A stretch of DNA of 46,600 nucleotides from Actinomycetota bacterium (GCA_018830645.1 JAHJSA010000094.1:1-46600), one strand, 5' to 3'; counted from the stretch's first letter, positions 23,399 through 31,859 are shown. The notes: generated by a model from the sequence alone, not told the origin. Numbers and translations: made by a program.

Positions 23399-25174
23399 AT
23401 GCGCACGCCTCAGACTCCTCTCGGGGGGCGCCTGATCGACCGGGTGCTCCGCGACGACGCGCGTGCCGAGGCACTCGATCGAGCCCCCGGGCTGCCGATG
23501 ATCATGGCCGATCGAGAGGCCGAGATCACCATGGAGATGATCGCCACCGGCGTCTTCTCTCCCCTTGAGGGGTCTCCCACGCGCGAGGAGAACGAGTGCA
23601 TCGTCGAGACCGGACGACTGACGGACGGCACTCCGTGGCCGATCCCCTTCACGTTCGCCCCGGCGGGCAGAACGAACGCCGAGGTGATCGCGCGTCTTCG
23701 GGAGGGCGAAGAGGTGCTCATCGTGGATCGGGCTTCTCGCCCGGTCGCTCTACTTCGCGTGCAGGAGATCTACGAATTCGATCGCGAGACGCGCGGCAAG
23801 AACCTCTTCGGCACGAGCGACCCCTCGGCCCATCCTGGAGTCTCATCGATATTCAAGCGCATGGGGCGCTACGCGGTCTCCGGCCCGATCGAGCTGATCC
23901 GACGCGCCGATTGGGGGGCGTTCGAGCGACACCGCCTCACGCCACAGGAGACCCGCGAGGTCTTCTCGAGGCGGGGATACGAGCGGGTCGCGGGGTTCGT
24001 CACGGGCGCCAATCCTCCACACTTGGGCCACGAGTACATGCACCGGGTGGCTTTGGAGCATGTGGACGCGGTACTGCTCATGCCCCAGGTCGAGATGGAG
24101 CACTCTGAATTCATCAGACCCTATCACCGACTCCTCGCCCTGGAGGCGCTCACCGACGTCTACTATCCGCCGTATCGCGTCGTGCTCTGCCCGATGCGCA
24201 CGAACTATCTCTTCGCGGGTCCTCGGGAGGCGATCCTTCACGCCTTGATCATGCGCAACTACGGGTGTACACACGCGTTGATCGGGCGCGACCACGCGGG
24301 CGTGGGTGACATGTTCGACATGTACGCGGGGCAGCAGGTGTTCGGCAGCTACTCGCACGAGGAACTCGGCATCGAATTGCAGTTCTTCTCCGAGGTGTTC
24401 TACTGCACTCGGTGCAGGGCGACCGCGACCGAACGCACCTGCCCCCACGACACCAGGTATCGTCTGCAGATCTCCGGCACGGGCATTCGCGAGGTGCTGC
24501 GACGGGGCTACTTCCCGCCGAAGGAGGTCTGTCGTCCGGAGGTGGCGCACATAGCCATTCAGGGAGTCGAGCCTCCCACGGTCGACGATGAGGGCCGAGG
24601 CGTCTACCCGGTGGGACAGACCATGCACGCGCTCTTCCCGTTCTACGAGGTGGCGGGTCGTTTGGGCGGTGATCTGCGGCGCGAGATCGTAGACGTCGAT
24701 TCGATGGGAGAGCGCGATCTCGAAGCCGCGCTCCTCGACGTGCGGGCGAACTCCGATTCGATCTACGCGGATGTCTTCGACGAGGTCGCGCTTGCCAACG
24801 AATGGGGCTCAGGTCTGACCGAGCGGTGGCGCACTGAGGCACGCGAGATCATGGTGGACCATCAGGCCGAGGTGGTTCGACGCTTCTGCGAGCAGCAGCG
24901 GGGGACCGAGGAGGGCATCGACCAGCTCACCGGGCTCACGCCTGAAGAGGTGGCCAGCGACCTTCACGCGGCGCGACAGATCCTCTCCGAGCATCCCCGC
25001 CCGCTTCACCCGGACAAGGCGAGGCATCGTATCTCCGATCACGGCCGCATCCCGCCGCACCCCGAGGATGAACCGCCACGCCCCAAGGATGAACCTCATC
25101 GCTTCGAGGAGGAGCCTCATCGCTTCGAGGATGCTGGAGCGGGCGATTCCTCCGATGGGTGGGAGGGCGAATGA
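23399..25174 (+). CDS. sat: Divergent ATP sulfurylase-like protein with long C-terminal extension
   Basis: A 591-residue protein from ATG 23399. Residues about 1-385 match archaeal/bacterial-type ATP sulfurylase: the PUA-like N-domain (MEMIATGVFSPLEG), NPPHLGHEYMHR (about residues 205-216), YAGPRE-like LFAGPREAILHA, GRDHAGVG from residue 296, and a zinc site C336-x2-C339, C348-P-H350. The usual QTRN before PPH is replaced: Ala204 is where the sulfate-binding Arg should be, so activity on sulfate is doubtful. Residues about 386-591 are an unrecognised extension ending in an acidic His/Pro repeat tail (DEPHRFEE units). No cysNC, cysH or aprAB genes are near. Two CBS-domain genes follow, the first overlapping. 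Confidence 0.82.
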   Translation: MRTPQTPLGGRLIDRVLRDDARAEALDRAPGLPMIMADREAEITMEMIATGVFSPLEGSPTREENECIVETGRLTDGTPWPIPFTFAPAGRTNAEVIARLREGEEVLIVDRASRPVALLRVQEIYEFDRETRGKNLFGTSDPSAHPGVSSIFKRMGRYAVSGPIELIRRADWGAFERHRLTPQETREVFSRRGYERVAGFVTGANPPHLGHEYMHRVALEHVDAVLLMPQVEMEHSEFIRPYHRLLALEALTDVYYPPYRVVLCPMRTNYLFAGPREAILHALIMRNYGCTHALIGRDHAGVGDMFDMYAGQQVFGSYSHEELGIELQFFSEVFYCTRCRATATERTCPHDTRYRLQISGTGIREVLRRGYFPPKEVCRPEVAHIAIQGVEPPTVDDEGRGVYPVGQTMHALFPFYEVAGRLGGDLRREIVDVDSMGERDLEAALLDVRANSDSIYADVFDEVALANEWGSGLTERWRTEAREIMVDHQAEVVRRFCEQQRGTEEGIDQLTGLTPEEVASDLHAARQILSEHPRPLHPDKARHRISDHGRIPPHPEDEPPRPKDEPHRFEEEPHRFEDAGAGDSSDGWEGE

Positions 25175-25584
25175 AGGACATCCGGGCGTGCGACTTCACC
25201 ACCTCGGAGTATCCGCGGGTGGGCTACGACGACCTCGTGCTCGACGCTCTCGAAGCCATGATCGCCAGCAAGCGTGACTACGCCATGGTGATCGAAGATG
25301 GGGACATCATGGGAGTGCTGGAGCAGGCGGAGGTCGTGTTCGCATACGGTCGGGGCGAACTGAGCCGGGACACCCGCGTGGCCGAGATAGCTCGGGACCT
25401 CCCGTGGATAGACAGCGACGCCACGTTCGATGACGTGGTGGCCTTCATGGCGGACCTCGAGATCTTCCAGGTGAGCATCGAGAACACGGTGCTCGACGAC
25501 TTCACGCTGCTTCGCGCGATCTGGACCGAGCGCCTGGCTGTGGCCCGGGAGTTCCGCGAGTACGAAGCCCCGGGTGAGGAGTGA
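25171..25584 (+). CDS. CBS-domain-pair protein, 137 aa
   Basis: A 137-residue protein consisting of two CBS motifs. The first covers about residues 20-65 (DLVLDALEAMIASKRDYAMVIEDGDIMGVLE), the second about residues 80-130 and is weaker. CBS pairs bind adenosine nucleotides. ATG 25171 overlaps the sulfurylase stop (ATGA) and has GGGAGGG five bases upstream, so translation is coupled. A role in sensing AMP/ATP or APS for the partner is inferred from context. Confidence 0.8.
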   Translation: MKDIRACDFTTSEYPRVGYDDLVLDALEAMIASKRDYAMVIEDGDIMGVLEQAEVVFAYGRGELSRDTRVAEIARDLPWIDSDATFDDVVAFMADLEIFQVSIENTVLDDFTLLRAIWTERLAVAREFREYEAPGEE

Positions 25585-26024
25585 TGTCGTCGTCAACCGT
25601 GGGTGAGGTCTGCTCCAGGAAGTTCGTGACGGTGCCTCGGCGACGGCGGGTGGTGGAGGTATCGCGCATCATCGCCTCCCGCTGGGTGTCATGCGTGATC
25701 GTGACTGAGGAGAGGCGCCCGGTGGGCATCGTCACGAAGCACTCGCTGGTGCGCGATGTGCTGGCTCGTGGCTACACGGGCATGGAGCTCACCGCGGGCG
25801 ACATCATGCGGTCGCCGATAGTCTCGATAGGCACGCAGGCGTCGCTTGAAGAAGCGGCTGGACTCATGGCCGCGACCAGGATCCGCTACCTGGCCGTTAC
25901 CGACGAGGGACGCCTCGTGGGTCTACTCTCGCACTACCACATCGCCCGGCTGCTGCCGACGCTACTCAGGCAGGGCGTGAACTCGGGTGAGGATCAGGCT
26001 GCAGCGACTCCAGGGCCTTCCTGA
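25584..26024 (+). CDS. CBS-domain-pair protein, 146 aa
   Basis: A 146-residue protein with two clear CBS motifs: residues about 8-60 (VVEVSRIIASRWVSCVIVTEERRPVGIVTKHSLVRD) and about 73-125 (GDIMRSPIVSIGTQ and RIRYLAVTDEGRLVGLLSHYHIA). It starts at ATG 25584, overlapping the previous stop; GTG 25581 is also possible. It is the third gene of the sulfurylase operon. The last 59 bases overlap the convergent isomerase-like gene on the other strand. Confidence 0.85.
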   Translation: MSSSTVGEVCSRKFVTVPRRRRVVEVSRIIASRWVSCVIVTEERRPVGIVTKHSLVRDVLARGYTGMELTAGDIMRSPIVSIGTQASLEEAAGLMAATRIRYLAVTDEGRLVGLLSHYHIARLLPTLLRQGVNSGEDQAAATPGPS

Positions 26025-26832
26025 TCCAACTCACCATGCCGTCCAATGCTTCTCGCGGGCCGTCGGGGTGCGCCTCGAGTTCCTGCGGGCGCACTTCCAG
26101 TGTCATCAAGCCGTCGTAGCCGGATCTGTCCACCCGCTGTAGGAAACTCTCAAGGTCGAGGTCGCCGGTCTGCGGAGGCATGTGCTCTTCGAACTCCCTC
26201 GCATCGAAGTTCGACAGATGGATGGTGCGTATGCGATCCCGGAATTGGGAGAAGCAGGCGCCGAGGCTCTCGCCGGTGGTCCCGTAGTGGGTGGTGTCGA
26301 AGGTCATGAAGAGGTTGTGCTCGTCGAGGATCTCCCAGAGCTCGTCCCTGTTCTGATAGCGGGAGGGTGACGTGGTGAACGGCACCTTGTGGCCGCGCCA
26401 TTTCTTGACCTTCGGCATGTTCTCCATGGTCATGAGTATCTTGCCGCCTCCCACCTGGCTCTGGAAGTCGTCGGTCTGCGAGATCCAGCGGGCGAACTCC
26501 ACGTGTTCCATCACGCGCTGGGGAGGATGGAACGTGACACTGCGGGCGTCGAGCTGATCGGCCAGATCGACGGTGCGCAGTACCGATTCCACCGGGTCTC
26601 CCCAGCCGGGCAGGTGCATGTAGGGGGCGTGCACGTTCCGTATGCGCAGACCCGTCTCTTCGATCAGACCCCGTAGTTCGGGCACGCGCTCGGGGCTGTG
26701 TTGCTGGTCGACCACGTATTCCAGTCCCGCGAACCCCGCCGTCTCCGCGAGCGCGAAGAGCCGGGGGAGGCTGAGACCACGCACTGATCCCGTGGAGAGG
26801 AGAAGCTCTATGCGCGGATGCGGCCCGCCCAC
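25966..26832 (-). CDS. Sugar phosphate isomerase/epimerase-like TIM barrel (AP endonuclease 2 superfamily)
   Basis: A 288-residue protein of the xylose-isomerase-like TIM-barrel superfamily. It shows AGFAGLEYVVD, RNVHAPYM, SVTFHPPQRV, LMTMENMP, LFMTFDTTHYG, TIHLSNFD and GLMTLEVRP, the usual order of metal-binding His, Glu and Asp residues. Members are sugar isomerases, epimerases or endonuclease IV-like enzymes. The GTG at 26832 lies four bases after the stop of the upstream CBS-DUF294 gene region with AGGA before it. The N-terminal extension open in this frame belongs to that upstream gene. It is probably co-transcribed with that gene. Substrate unknown. Confidence 0.83.
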   Translation of the reverse strand: MGGPHPRIELLLSTGSVRGLSLPRLFALAETAGFAGLEYVVDQQHSPERVPELRGLIEETGLRIRNVHAPYMHLPGWGDPVESVLRTVDLADQLDARSVTFHPPQRVMEHVEFARWISQTDDFQSQVGGGKILMTMENMPKVKKWRGHKVPFTTSPSRYQNRDELWEILDEHNLFMTFDTTHYGTTGESLGACFSQFRDRIRTIHLSNFDAREFEEHMPPQTGDLDLESFLQRVDRSGYDGLMTLEVRPQELEAHPDGPREALDGMVSWIRKALESLQPDPHPSSRPA

Positions 26833-26836
26833 GGTC

Positions 26837-28312
26837 CTAGAGGCTGTAGTGCACTCGCAGGAAGCCGAGCAAGTGGTCGATGGATTTGAAGGCCCGCCGC
26901 AGATTACTGCGCTCCAGATCGGTCCAATCTTCGGGGTAGAAGAAGTGGGTGCTCTTCTGCCCATGGAACACCGTCTCTACGGAGGCCTGCAGCTTCAGGC
27001 GGAGGAACAGCTGGTGGGCGAACATCAGGTCCGCCGCCGAATCCCGCTCCAGCACACCTGCCGCTTCGAGGGCTTCGATGCGTTCGGTGGTAGAGGTGGG
27101 GAGGATCGCGTGTTCCATGGCGAGGGCCTTGACACCCGCGATCAGCGGCAGCATTCCGAACTTCTTGACGTTGATGCCGCGCTTGCCGTCGGCGTCCTTC
27201 TCGTATCTGAAGCGTCCTAGGAAGTTGAGGGGAACGGCTTTGCTCGTGGCGTCCTCGGCCAACAGGCGCATCGCGGGTGGGTTCCTCTGGATGCTCGACA
27301 TCATGTGTTGCCACAGGGAGTGGGTGAGCTTCTCGTCTCCGGCCAGATGACGCATATCGAGGAGTATCGTGAGGTCCCGGAGCACCTGGCCGCTGTAGCT
27401 GTCGACGACCAAGTTCGCGGTACGGCGGCGCCATTCCGTCAGGGTGCCGAAGTACTTGTCTTCCCGCGCCATGACGCCGCCATCGCACAGCTCGAAGCCG
27501 TAGTCCGCCATGTCCTGGTTCACGCGGCGGGCGAGCTCGCGGTAGTATTCGCGGGCCCGGTCGGAGTCGCACGTGTCGTCGAGGATGATGGCGTTGTCTT
27601 GATCGCCGCGCAACACCTGCTCGTGTCTCCCTTCTGAGCCGAACGCCACCCAGGCGAAGCCGCACCGAGGGACGGGCTCATCCTCGGCCCGGAGCTTGAG
27701 CTCGTTCACGAAGATGATGCGTCGCGAGATCGCGTCGTTGAAATCGGTGAGTATCTCGGCGAGGGTGGCGCCGCCTACGTCCACCAGGAAGAGGCGGTGC
27801 ACGAAGTCGTCGATCTCCTCGCGGACGCCCCTCAGTTCCTGCACGTTGTGTGCCTTGTCGACCTGGTCCATGATGATCCGATGGTCGTAGGCTTGAAAGC
27901 GCATGAGATCGCGCATGGAAAGGATCCCCGCCAGCTCGCCGGACTCGCGGACCACGATCAGTCGGCGGCACCTGCGCCGCATCATGAGCCCCACGGCCTG
28001 GAAGATGAAGTCCTCGGGCTCGATCACCACGGGAGGCGTCGACATGATGTCGCCCGCTGTGAGGTCGCGCGCGGCGGCGTCCGCGCTATCCGGCTCCGCG
28101 GCGACCACCTTGTACACGAGGTCGCGTTCCGTGACGATGCCGAGGGGACGGTCGTCTTCGTCGACCACGACCACGGAGCCGGTGTTCATGGATTTCATCT
28201 GCCGTGCCATGTGGGCCACGTGGGCGTCTACTCGGCAGGTGACGGTCGCCTGGGTCATGATGTCGCGCACCCGGGTCTTGTAGAAGATACCGGCGGTCTG
28301 CTGAGCGGTCAT
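26837..28312 (-). CDS. CBS-pair DUF294 nucleotidyltransferase-like protein
   Basis: A 491-residue protein. Two CBS motifs (residues about 15-135: VRDIMTQATVTC, GIVTERDLVYKVV; AGDIMSTPPVVI, AGILSMRDLMRF), then a DUF294 nucleotidyltransferase domain with AFGSEGRHEQVLRGDQDNAI (GS-x-x-R and D-x-D type motif, about residues 250-270), then the DUF294 C-terminal helical domain. The architecture resembles GlnD/uridylyltransferase relatives and is often found with SLC5 transporters and DnaQ-like exonucleases in other bacteria (from memory). ATG 28312 is preferred; GTG 28321, three codons upstream, has GGGGGG before it. It runs divergently from the gene at 28514. Confidence 0.87.
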   Translation of the reverse strand: MTAQQTAGIFYKTRVRDIMTQATVTCRVDAHVAHMARQMKSMNTGSVVVVDEDDRPLGIVTERDLVYKVVAAEPDSADAAARDLTAGDIMSTPPVVIEPEDFIFQAVGLMMRRRCRRLIVVRESGELAGILSMRDLMRFQAYDHRIIMDQVDKAHNVQELRGVREEIDDFVHRLFLVDVGGATLAEILTDFNDAISRRIIFVNELKLRAEDEPVPRCGFAWVAFGSEGRHEQVLRGDQDNAIILDDTCDSDRAREYYRELARRVNQDMADYGFELCDGGVMAREDKYFGTLTEWRRRTANLVVDSYSGQVLRDLTILLDMRHLAGDEKLTHSLWQHMMSSIQRNPPAMRLLAEDATSKAVPLNFLGRFRYEKDADGKRGINVKKFGMLPLIAGVKALAMEHAILPTSTTERIEALEAAGVLERDSAADLMFAHQLFLRLKLQASVETVFHGQKSTHFFYPEDWTDLERSNLRRAFKSIDHLLGFLRVHYSL

Positions 28313-28379
28313 GCCGGACACGGGCCCCCCTTGCGGGCCGCCACGGCCGCGCGGCAGCCATCGAGACGACTGTTCGGGC

Positions 28380-28385
28380 ATTCTA
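28380..28385 (-). promoter_or_regulatory. Possible -10 box of the CBS-DUF294 gene
   Basis: TAGAAT on the minus strand, about 68 bases before the start at 28312. Its -35 region falls inside the first unit of the adjacent 25-bp tandem repeat; no good -35 element is visible. Confidence 0.4.
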
Positions 28386-28392
28386 CCAGCAG

Positions 28393-28467
28393 GCGAGCGC
28401 AAGGCGGCAGGGGGCCTGCGAGCGGGAGGCGGCAGGGAGTCCGCGAGCGCGAGGCGGCAGGGGCAGC
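28393..28467. repeat. Three 25-bp tandem repeats in a divergent promoter region
   Basis: Units begin at 28393, 28418 and 28443, each starting GCGAGCG and sharing AGGCGGCAGGG. Period is exactly 25. They lie between the divergent starts at 28312 and 28514 and are not coding in either chosen gene model. Confidence 0.85.
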
Positions 28468-28499
28468 GGTGCATAGGCGGAGCGCCGAGGGCCCTGTGT

Positions 28500-28505
28500 T
28501 ACACT
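28500..28505 (+). promoter_or_regulatory. -10 box of the secreted membrane-anchored protein gene (leaderless)
   Basis: TACACT eight bases before ATG 28514, with no Shine-Dalgarno between. This matches the leaderless layout at 3644 and 18864. Confidence 0.45.
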
Positions 28506-28513
28506 TCCGGTCT

Positions 28514-30535
28514 ATGAGGGTCGTCGTTTCGCCGCAGCCCGTTGCCCGCGTCCGGCCGTGGGGCGCGTCGCCCCCAGGGTCTTCTTTCGCGCGCACCCTC
28601 CTCCTGTTCGCACTCTCGGTGTTCCTGGCATTCTCCTGCGTGGTGGCCCCGGCCTGGGCCGAACCGATCCTGGAGCTGCGCCTCGGCGCGGTCCTCGGTA
28701 CCGTGGGGGCGCCGCTGGACGTGACGCTGGTCACCGAGCTCGACGGTCCCTGGCCCGAGGCGGTGGCGGTGGTGGAGGTGCGCGGGCCGGGCCGACCGTC
28801 GGCCGGCGGCGCCGACTGGCCTGTCGTCGCCCACGTTGGAGAGTCCCTTGGCGAGCCGAGCGGGCGGGTGGAGGCGGCTCTTACCCTGCCCACCGAGGGC
28901 CTAACACACCCCGGCGCGTACCTGGTGCAGGCCGAGATCAGGGCCGCCGACGGGCGCGTCATCCGTGCAGTCGCATGGATGGGGCTGGTGGCTGCCGACA
29001 CTCCGACGCTCGATCTGGCCGTGGTGTGGCCCATCGTCTCGGGCGTGCATCGAGACGCCGCGGGCGTGTTCGTGGACGACGTCATCCAGAAGGCCGTCGT
29101 ACCCCGGGCCGACGCGGAGGGCAGCCTCTACGGCTTGTTCACCGTCATCGATCGCTTCTCGACGTGGCGGATGACAGTGGCGGTTGAGCCCCTCGTCCTG
29201 GCGCAGATGCGAGATGTGGCCGACGGCTACTCCGAGTCCGACGGAGCGGGGGGGCTACGGGAGGTGGGGTCGAGCGAGCAGAGCGCCGAGTTCGGTGCGC
29301 AGGCGATCACTACCTTCAGGCACATCGCATCCCTCACGAACGTCCAGGTGATCCCCGGCCCGTACGCCATGCCGGCCTTGCCGATCCTGGCGAGCGAGGG
29401 CTGGGACGACGGATGGGAACAGATGCAGCTCGGCAAGATGGAGTTGCAGAGCACGCTGCAGATCGCCGAGATCCCCGACGCGGCGTATCCTCCCGACCTC
29501 GACGTCACCACCGACAGCCTTCGGGCGTTCAGCGCCGCCTCCATAGACTATGTCGTCGCGCGGACCGAGGTCGCCCGTGACCTCGCCGAACCCATCGGCG
29601 GTGCGCGACACCCGGTACGGGTGCAGGACAGGGAGAACAACCGGTTGACCCTCGTGTTCGTCGATGAGGAGCTTCGTCTGGCGATGGCTCCACCGTGGGA
29701 CCCGGGACGTTTTGCCGCTGCTCTTGCGTCTGCCGCGGCGGATGCATCGTCGTCGGGGCCGCTCGTGGCGGCTCCCGCGAACGAATACGACCGTCCTCCC
29801 GTCGCGTACATCGAGGCGCTCGGCCGTCTGGTCACGGAGACCTCCTGGATCAGGACCCGCACCCTGGAGGACGTGGTCAAAGGGGCTCCTCCGGAGACGA
29901 GGCCCATCTTCCTCAGCCGCTACGGTGGATACGTGGACGGGCTTGTGGCACGCTCGTTCATGGAGGGATTGCGCGAGGCCCACGCGGCGGTGGAAGTGTT
30001 GGACGCCGCCACGGATTCCGAACGGGCGCCGTTGGAGGATCTGCGCCGCCTCCTCTTCCAGGCTGAAAGCCGCTACTGGTTCGTGGCGGGAGTCGATCCA
30101 GCGGTTGCGAACCTGGGGCTCGCGTACGTCGAGGCCATCAAGACGGCAGTGGCCGACGAGTTCGATAAGGTGGACGTCGCGGGCGACAAGTCCGTGATAG
30201 TGGTAGGCCGCGACGGCGAGGTGCCCATCGCCGTGGTCAACCAGGCCGGATACCCTATCGACGTGCGCATCATCCTGAGCGGAGAAGGCGCCGAGTTCCC
30301 CGGTGGGGAGGTCCTCGACGTGACGCTGGGAGTGCAGGAGAATATCTTCAGCATCCCGGTGCGGGTCTCCGCGGACGATGTGGAGCTGACCGTGCAGGTG
30401 TCCGCGGGCGGGTCTATGGTCGACAGCGAGACCATCCGTGTCCGTTCCATAGCCATCGTTCCCGTGGTAGCCTGGATCGTGGCGATCGTGGGCATCGTGG
30501 TGCTCATCGGGTGGGCGATTCTTCGCCTGAGATAG
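28514..30535 (+). CDS. Large secreted, C-terminally membrane-anchored protein
   Basis: A 673-residue exported protein. It has a signal peptide (about residues 24-50, hydrophobic TLLLFALSVFLAFSCVVAP, cleavage near AWAEP), a large extracytoplasmic region and one C-terminal helix (VVAWIVAIVGIVVLIGWAIL) followed by a short basic end. An N-terminal beta-sandwich-like part (about residues 50-160) precedes alternating alpha/beta sequence with PPDLDVTTDSLRAFSAASIDYVV. Layout is like the actinobacterial DUF6049 envelope proteins such as Rv3909, but I cannot verify homology. The frame is open far upstream over the opposite-strand CBS-DUF294 gene; ATG 28514 begins the signal peptide. Confidence 0.8.
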   Translation: MRVVVSPQPVARVRPWGASPPGSSFARTLLLFALSVFLAFSCVVAPAWAEPILELRLGAVLGTVGAPLDVTLVTELDGPWPEAVAVVEVRGPGRPSAGGADWPVVAHVGESLGEPSGRVEAALTLPTEGLTHPGAYLVQAEIRAADGRVIRAVAWMGLVAADTPTLDLAVVWPIVSGVHRDAAGVFVDDVIQKAVVPRADAEGSLYGLFTVIDRFSTWRMTVAVEPLVLAQMRDVADGYSESDGAGGLREVGSSEQSAEFGAQAITTFRHIASLTNVQVIPGPYAMPALPILASEGWDDGWEQMQLGKMELQSTLQIAEIPDAAYPPDLDVTTDSLRAFSAASIDYVVARTEVARDLAEPIGGARHPVRVQDRENNRLTLVFVDEELRLAMAPPWDPGRFAAALASAAADASSSGPLVAAPANEYDRPPVAYIEALGRLVTETSWIRTRTLEDVVKGAPPETRPIFLSRYGGYVDGLVARSFMEGLREAHAAVEVLDAATDSERAPLEDLRRLLFQAESRYWFVAGVDPAVANLGLAYVEAIKTAVADEFDKVDVAGDKSVIVVGRDGEVPIAVVNQAGYPIDVRIILSGEGAEFPGGEVLDVTLGVQENIFSIPVRVSADDVELTVQVSAGGSMVDSETIRVRSIAIVPVVAWIVAIVGIVVLIGWAILRLR

Positions 30536-30579
30536 CAAGTGGGAGCAACCGTGCACGGCATCGGTGCGTTGGAGGCAAT

Positions 30580-30930
30580 GTGAGAGGTGCCATCACACTT
30601 ATCCTTGCGATCGTCTTGTTCGCGGTCATCGCCATGGACGGCTACGGCATGTTCGTCGCGTTCCAGACCTCGAAAGAGATCGCGCTCGGCGCGGCGCAGT
30701 CGGCGGCGTTGAACGTGCAGGCAACCGGCAACGAGGGCGCGGCGCAGAAGGCCGCCAACGAGTACGTGACCAAGAACGGCGGCGAGCTCCTTGAGTTGGA
30801 GAGGGGTCGCTACCAGTCACACTGGTATCGAGCCAAGGTACGAGTGGAACCCGACACCCGCGTCTTCCACTTCATCCCGCTCTTGAACCGTCTTCTCGAC
30901 CAGGAGTCCACCGCCTCGTACACGTTCTGA
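30580..30930 (+). CDS. Small membrane-anchored protein, 116 aa
   Basis: GTG 30580 lies four bases after GGAGG (30571-30575). One N-terminal helix (ITLILAIVLFAVIAMDGYGMFVAF, about residues 5-28) is followed by FQTSKEIALGAAQSAALNVQ, so most of the protein is outside. The helix followed by an Ala-rich amphipathic stretch resembles TadE/TadG-type pseudopilin-like proteins, though the conserved Glu is not clear. It follows the large secreted protein by 44 bases and is likely co-transcribed with it. Confidence 0.72.
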   Translation: MRGAITLILAIVLFAVIAMDGYGMFVAFQTSKEIALGAAQSAALNVQATGNEGAAQKAANEYVTKNGGELLELERGRYQSHWYRAKVRVEPDTRVFHFIPLLNRLLDQESTASYTF

Positions 30931-30941
30931 GCGCGCGGCCC

Positions 30942-31697
30942 ATGGATGCCCTCGACCGACTCGCGGACTTCGTCAGCCGAGCCGGGTGCGTGGTGGCCCT
31001 GACCGGCGCCGGCGTGTCCACGGCTTCCGGTATCCCAGACTTCCGTAGCCCGGGGTCTGGCCTTTGGTCCAAGGTGGATCCCGCGCAGGTCGCTTCGATC
31101 GAAGCCTTTCGTGATGATCCCGCTCGCTTCTGGTCGTTCTACGCCCAACGCTTCGCCGGCCTCGTCGCGGCACACCCGAACGCTGCCCACCATGCGCTGG
31201 CGCGCATGGAGTCCATCGGCCGGTTGCATGGAGTCGTGACGCAGAACATCGACCGCCTTCACGCGAAGGCGGGCACGAGGCTGTTGGCCGAGGTGCATGG
31301 ATCGGTGGACCGCGCCGAGTGTCTCAGCTGCGGCGCGGCCTTCCCCGGATCTCGCCTGTTGGCGTCGCTCGCCGAGAGACCCGCAGTCCCACCTGAGTGC
31401 GACTGCGGGGCCCCTTTGAAGCCCGGTGTTGTGCTCTTCGGAGAGATGCTCCCCGAGGCTGAGATGGACAAGGCAGTCGCCTGGGCTCGAGCCGCGGACC
31501 TCATGATCGTGGCCGGCACCTCACTCCAGGTGTGGCCGGTCGCCGGACTCCCGGAGATCACGCTGGAGTACGGGGGTGCGGTCGCGATCCTCAACGACTC
31601 GCCCACGCCACTCGATGATCATGCGGTGGTCGTGGATCGTTCCCCCGTGGAGGAGAGCCTCCCCCGCCTCGTGGAGTCGGTCGAGGCCCTCGGCTAG
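30942..31697 (+). CDS. cobB: Sir2-family NAD-dependent protein deacylase
   Basis: A 251-residue sirtuin with GAGVSTASGIPDFRSPGSGLW (NAD loop), QNIDRLHAKAG, the catalytic HGS near residue 118, the zinc knuckle C-x2-C...C-x-C (CLSCGAAFPG and CDCGAPL), and VLFGEMLPE and AGTSLQVWP. This is the class of bacterial CobB/Sir2, which removes acetyl or other acyl groups from lysines using NAD. The knuckle's second pair is C-x1-C, slightly shortened. It begins 11 bases after the small membrane protein. Targets often include acyl-CoA synthetases; here an ETF operon follows, but that link is inference. Confidence 0.94.
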   Translation: MDALDRLADFVSRAGCVVALTGAGVSTASGIPDFRSPGSGLWSKVDPAQVASIEAFRDDPARFWSFYAQRFAGLVAAHPNAAHHALARMESIGRLHGVVTQNIDRLHAKAGTRLLAEVHGSVDRAECLSCGAAFPGSRLLASLAERPAVPPECDCGAPLKPGVVLFGEMLPEAEMDKAVAWARAADLMIVAGTSLQVWPVAGLPEITLEYGGAVAILNDSPTPLDDHAVVVDRSPVEESLPRLVESVEALG

Positions 31698-31737
31698 GCC
31701 ACCCGGCGGGCCGGCCGCGACCGGTTACGGCGCCGTG

Positions 31738-31767
31738 TTGACAAGGTCACCGGCCGTGCAATAGCAT
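31738..31767 (+). promoter_or_regulatory. Promoter of the SDR/gamma-CA/ETF operon
   Basis: Perfect -35 TTGACA (31738-31743), an 18-base spacer and -10 TAGCAT (31762-31767). The leader to ATG 31860 is about 86 bases. This is the best canonical promoter in the window. Confidence 0.6.
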
Positions 31768-31778
31768 GGCGATCAGGA

Positions 31779-31800
31779 GTTGACTGACCGACCGACCAAA
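31779..31800 (+). promoter_or_regulatory. Partial match to the TetR operator in the ETF operon leader
   Basis: GTTG-AC-TG-AC-CGACC followed by ACC-AA aligns with the palindrome upstream of the TetR gene at about 13 of 22 positions, including GTTG, TG and CGACC. It lies about 12 bases after the -10 box, where a bound repressor would block transcription. The match is partial, so this is a candidate only. Confidence 0.3.
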
Positions 31801-31859
31801 TAACCCGAAGCGGGCGCACCGCATACTCGTGGGACGCCTTTCCACACGGAAGGAGGGCC

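Noticed and set aside
25966-26024. The 59-base convergent overlap as evidence of a frameshift
   Set aside because: Both protein ends read normally up to their stops; tail-to-tail overlap is common in compact genomes.
27797-28513. Upstream extension of the secreted protein frame
   Set aside because: It runs antisense to the CBS-DUF294 gene and through the 25-bp repeats; a signal peptide begins at ATG 28514.
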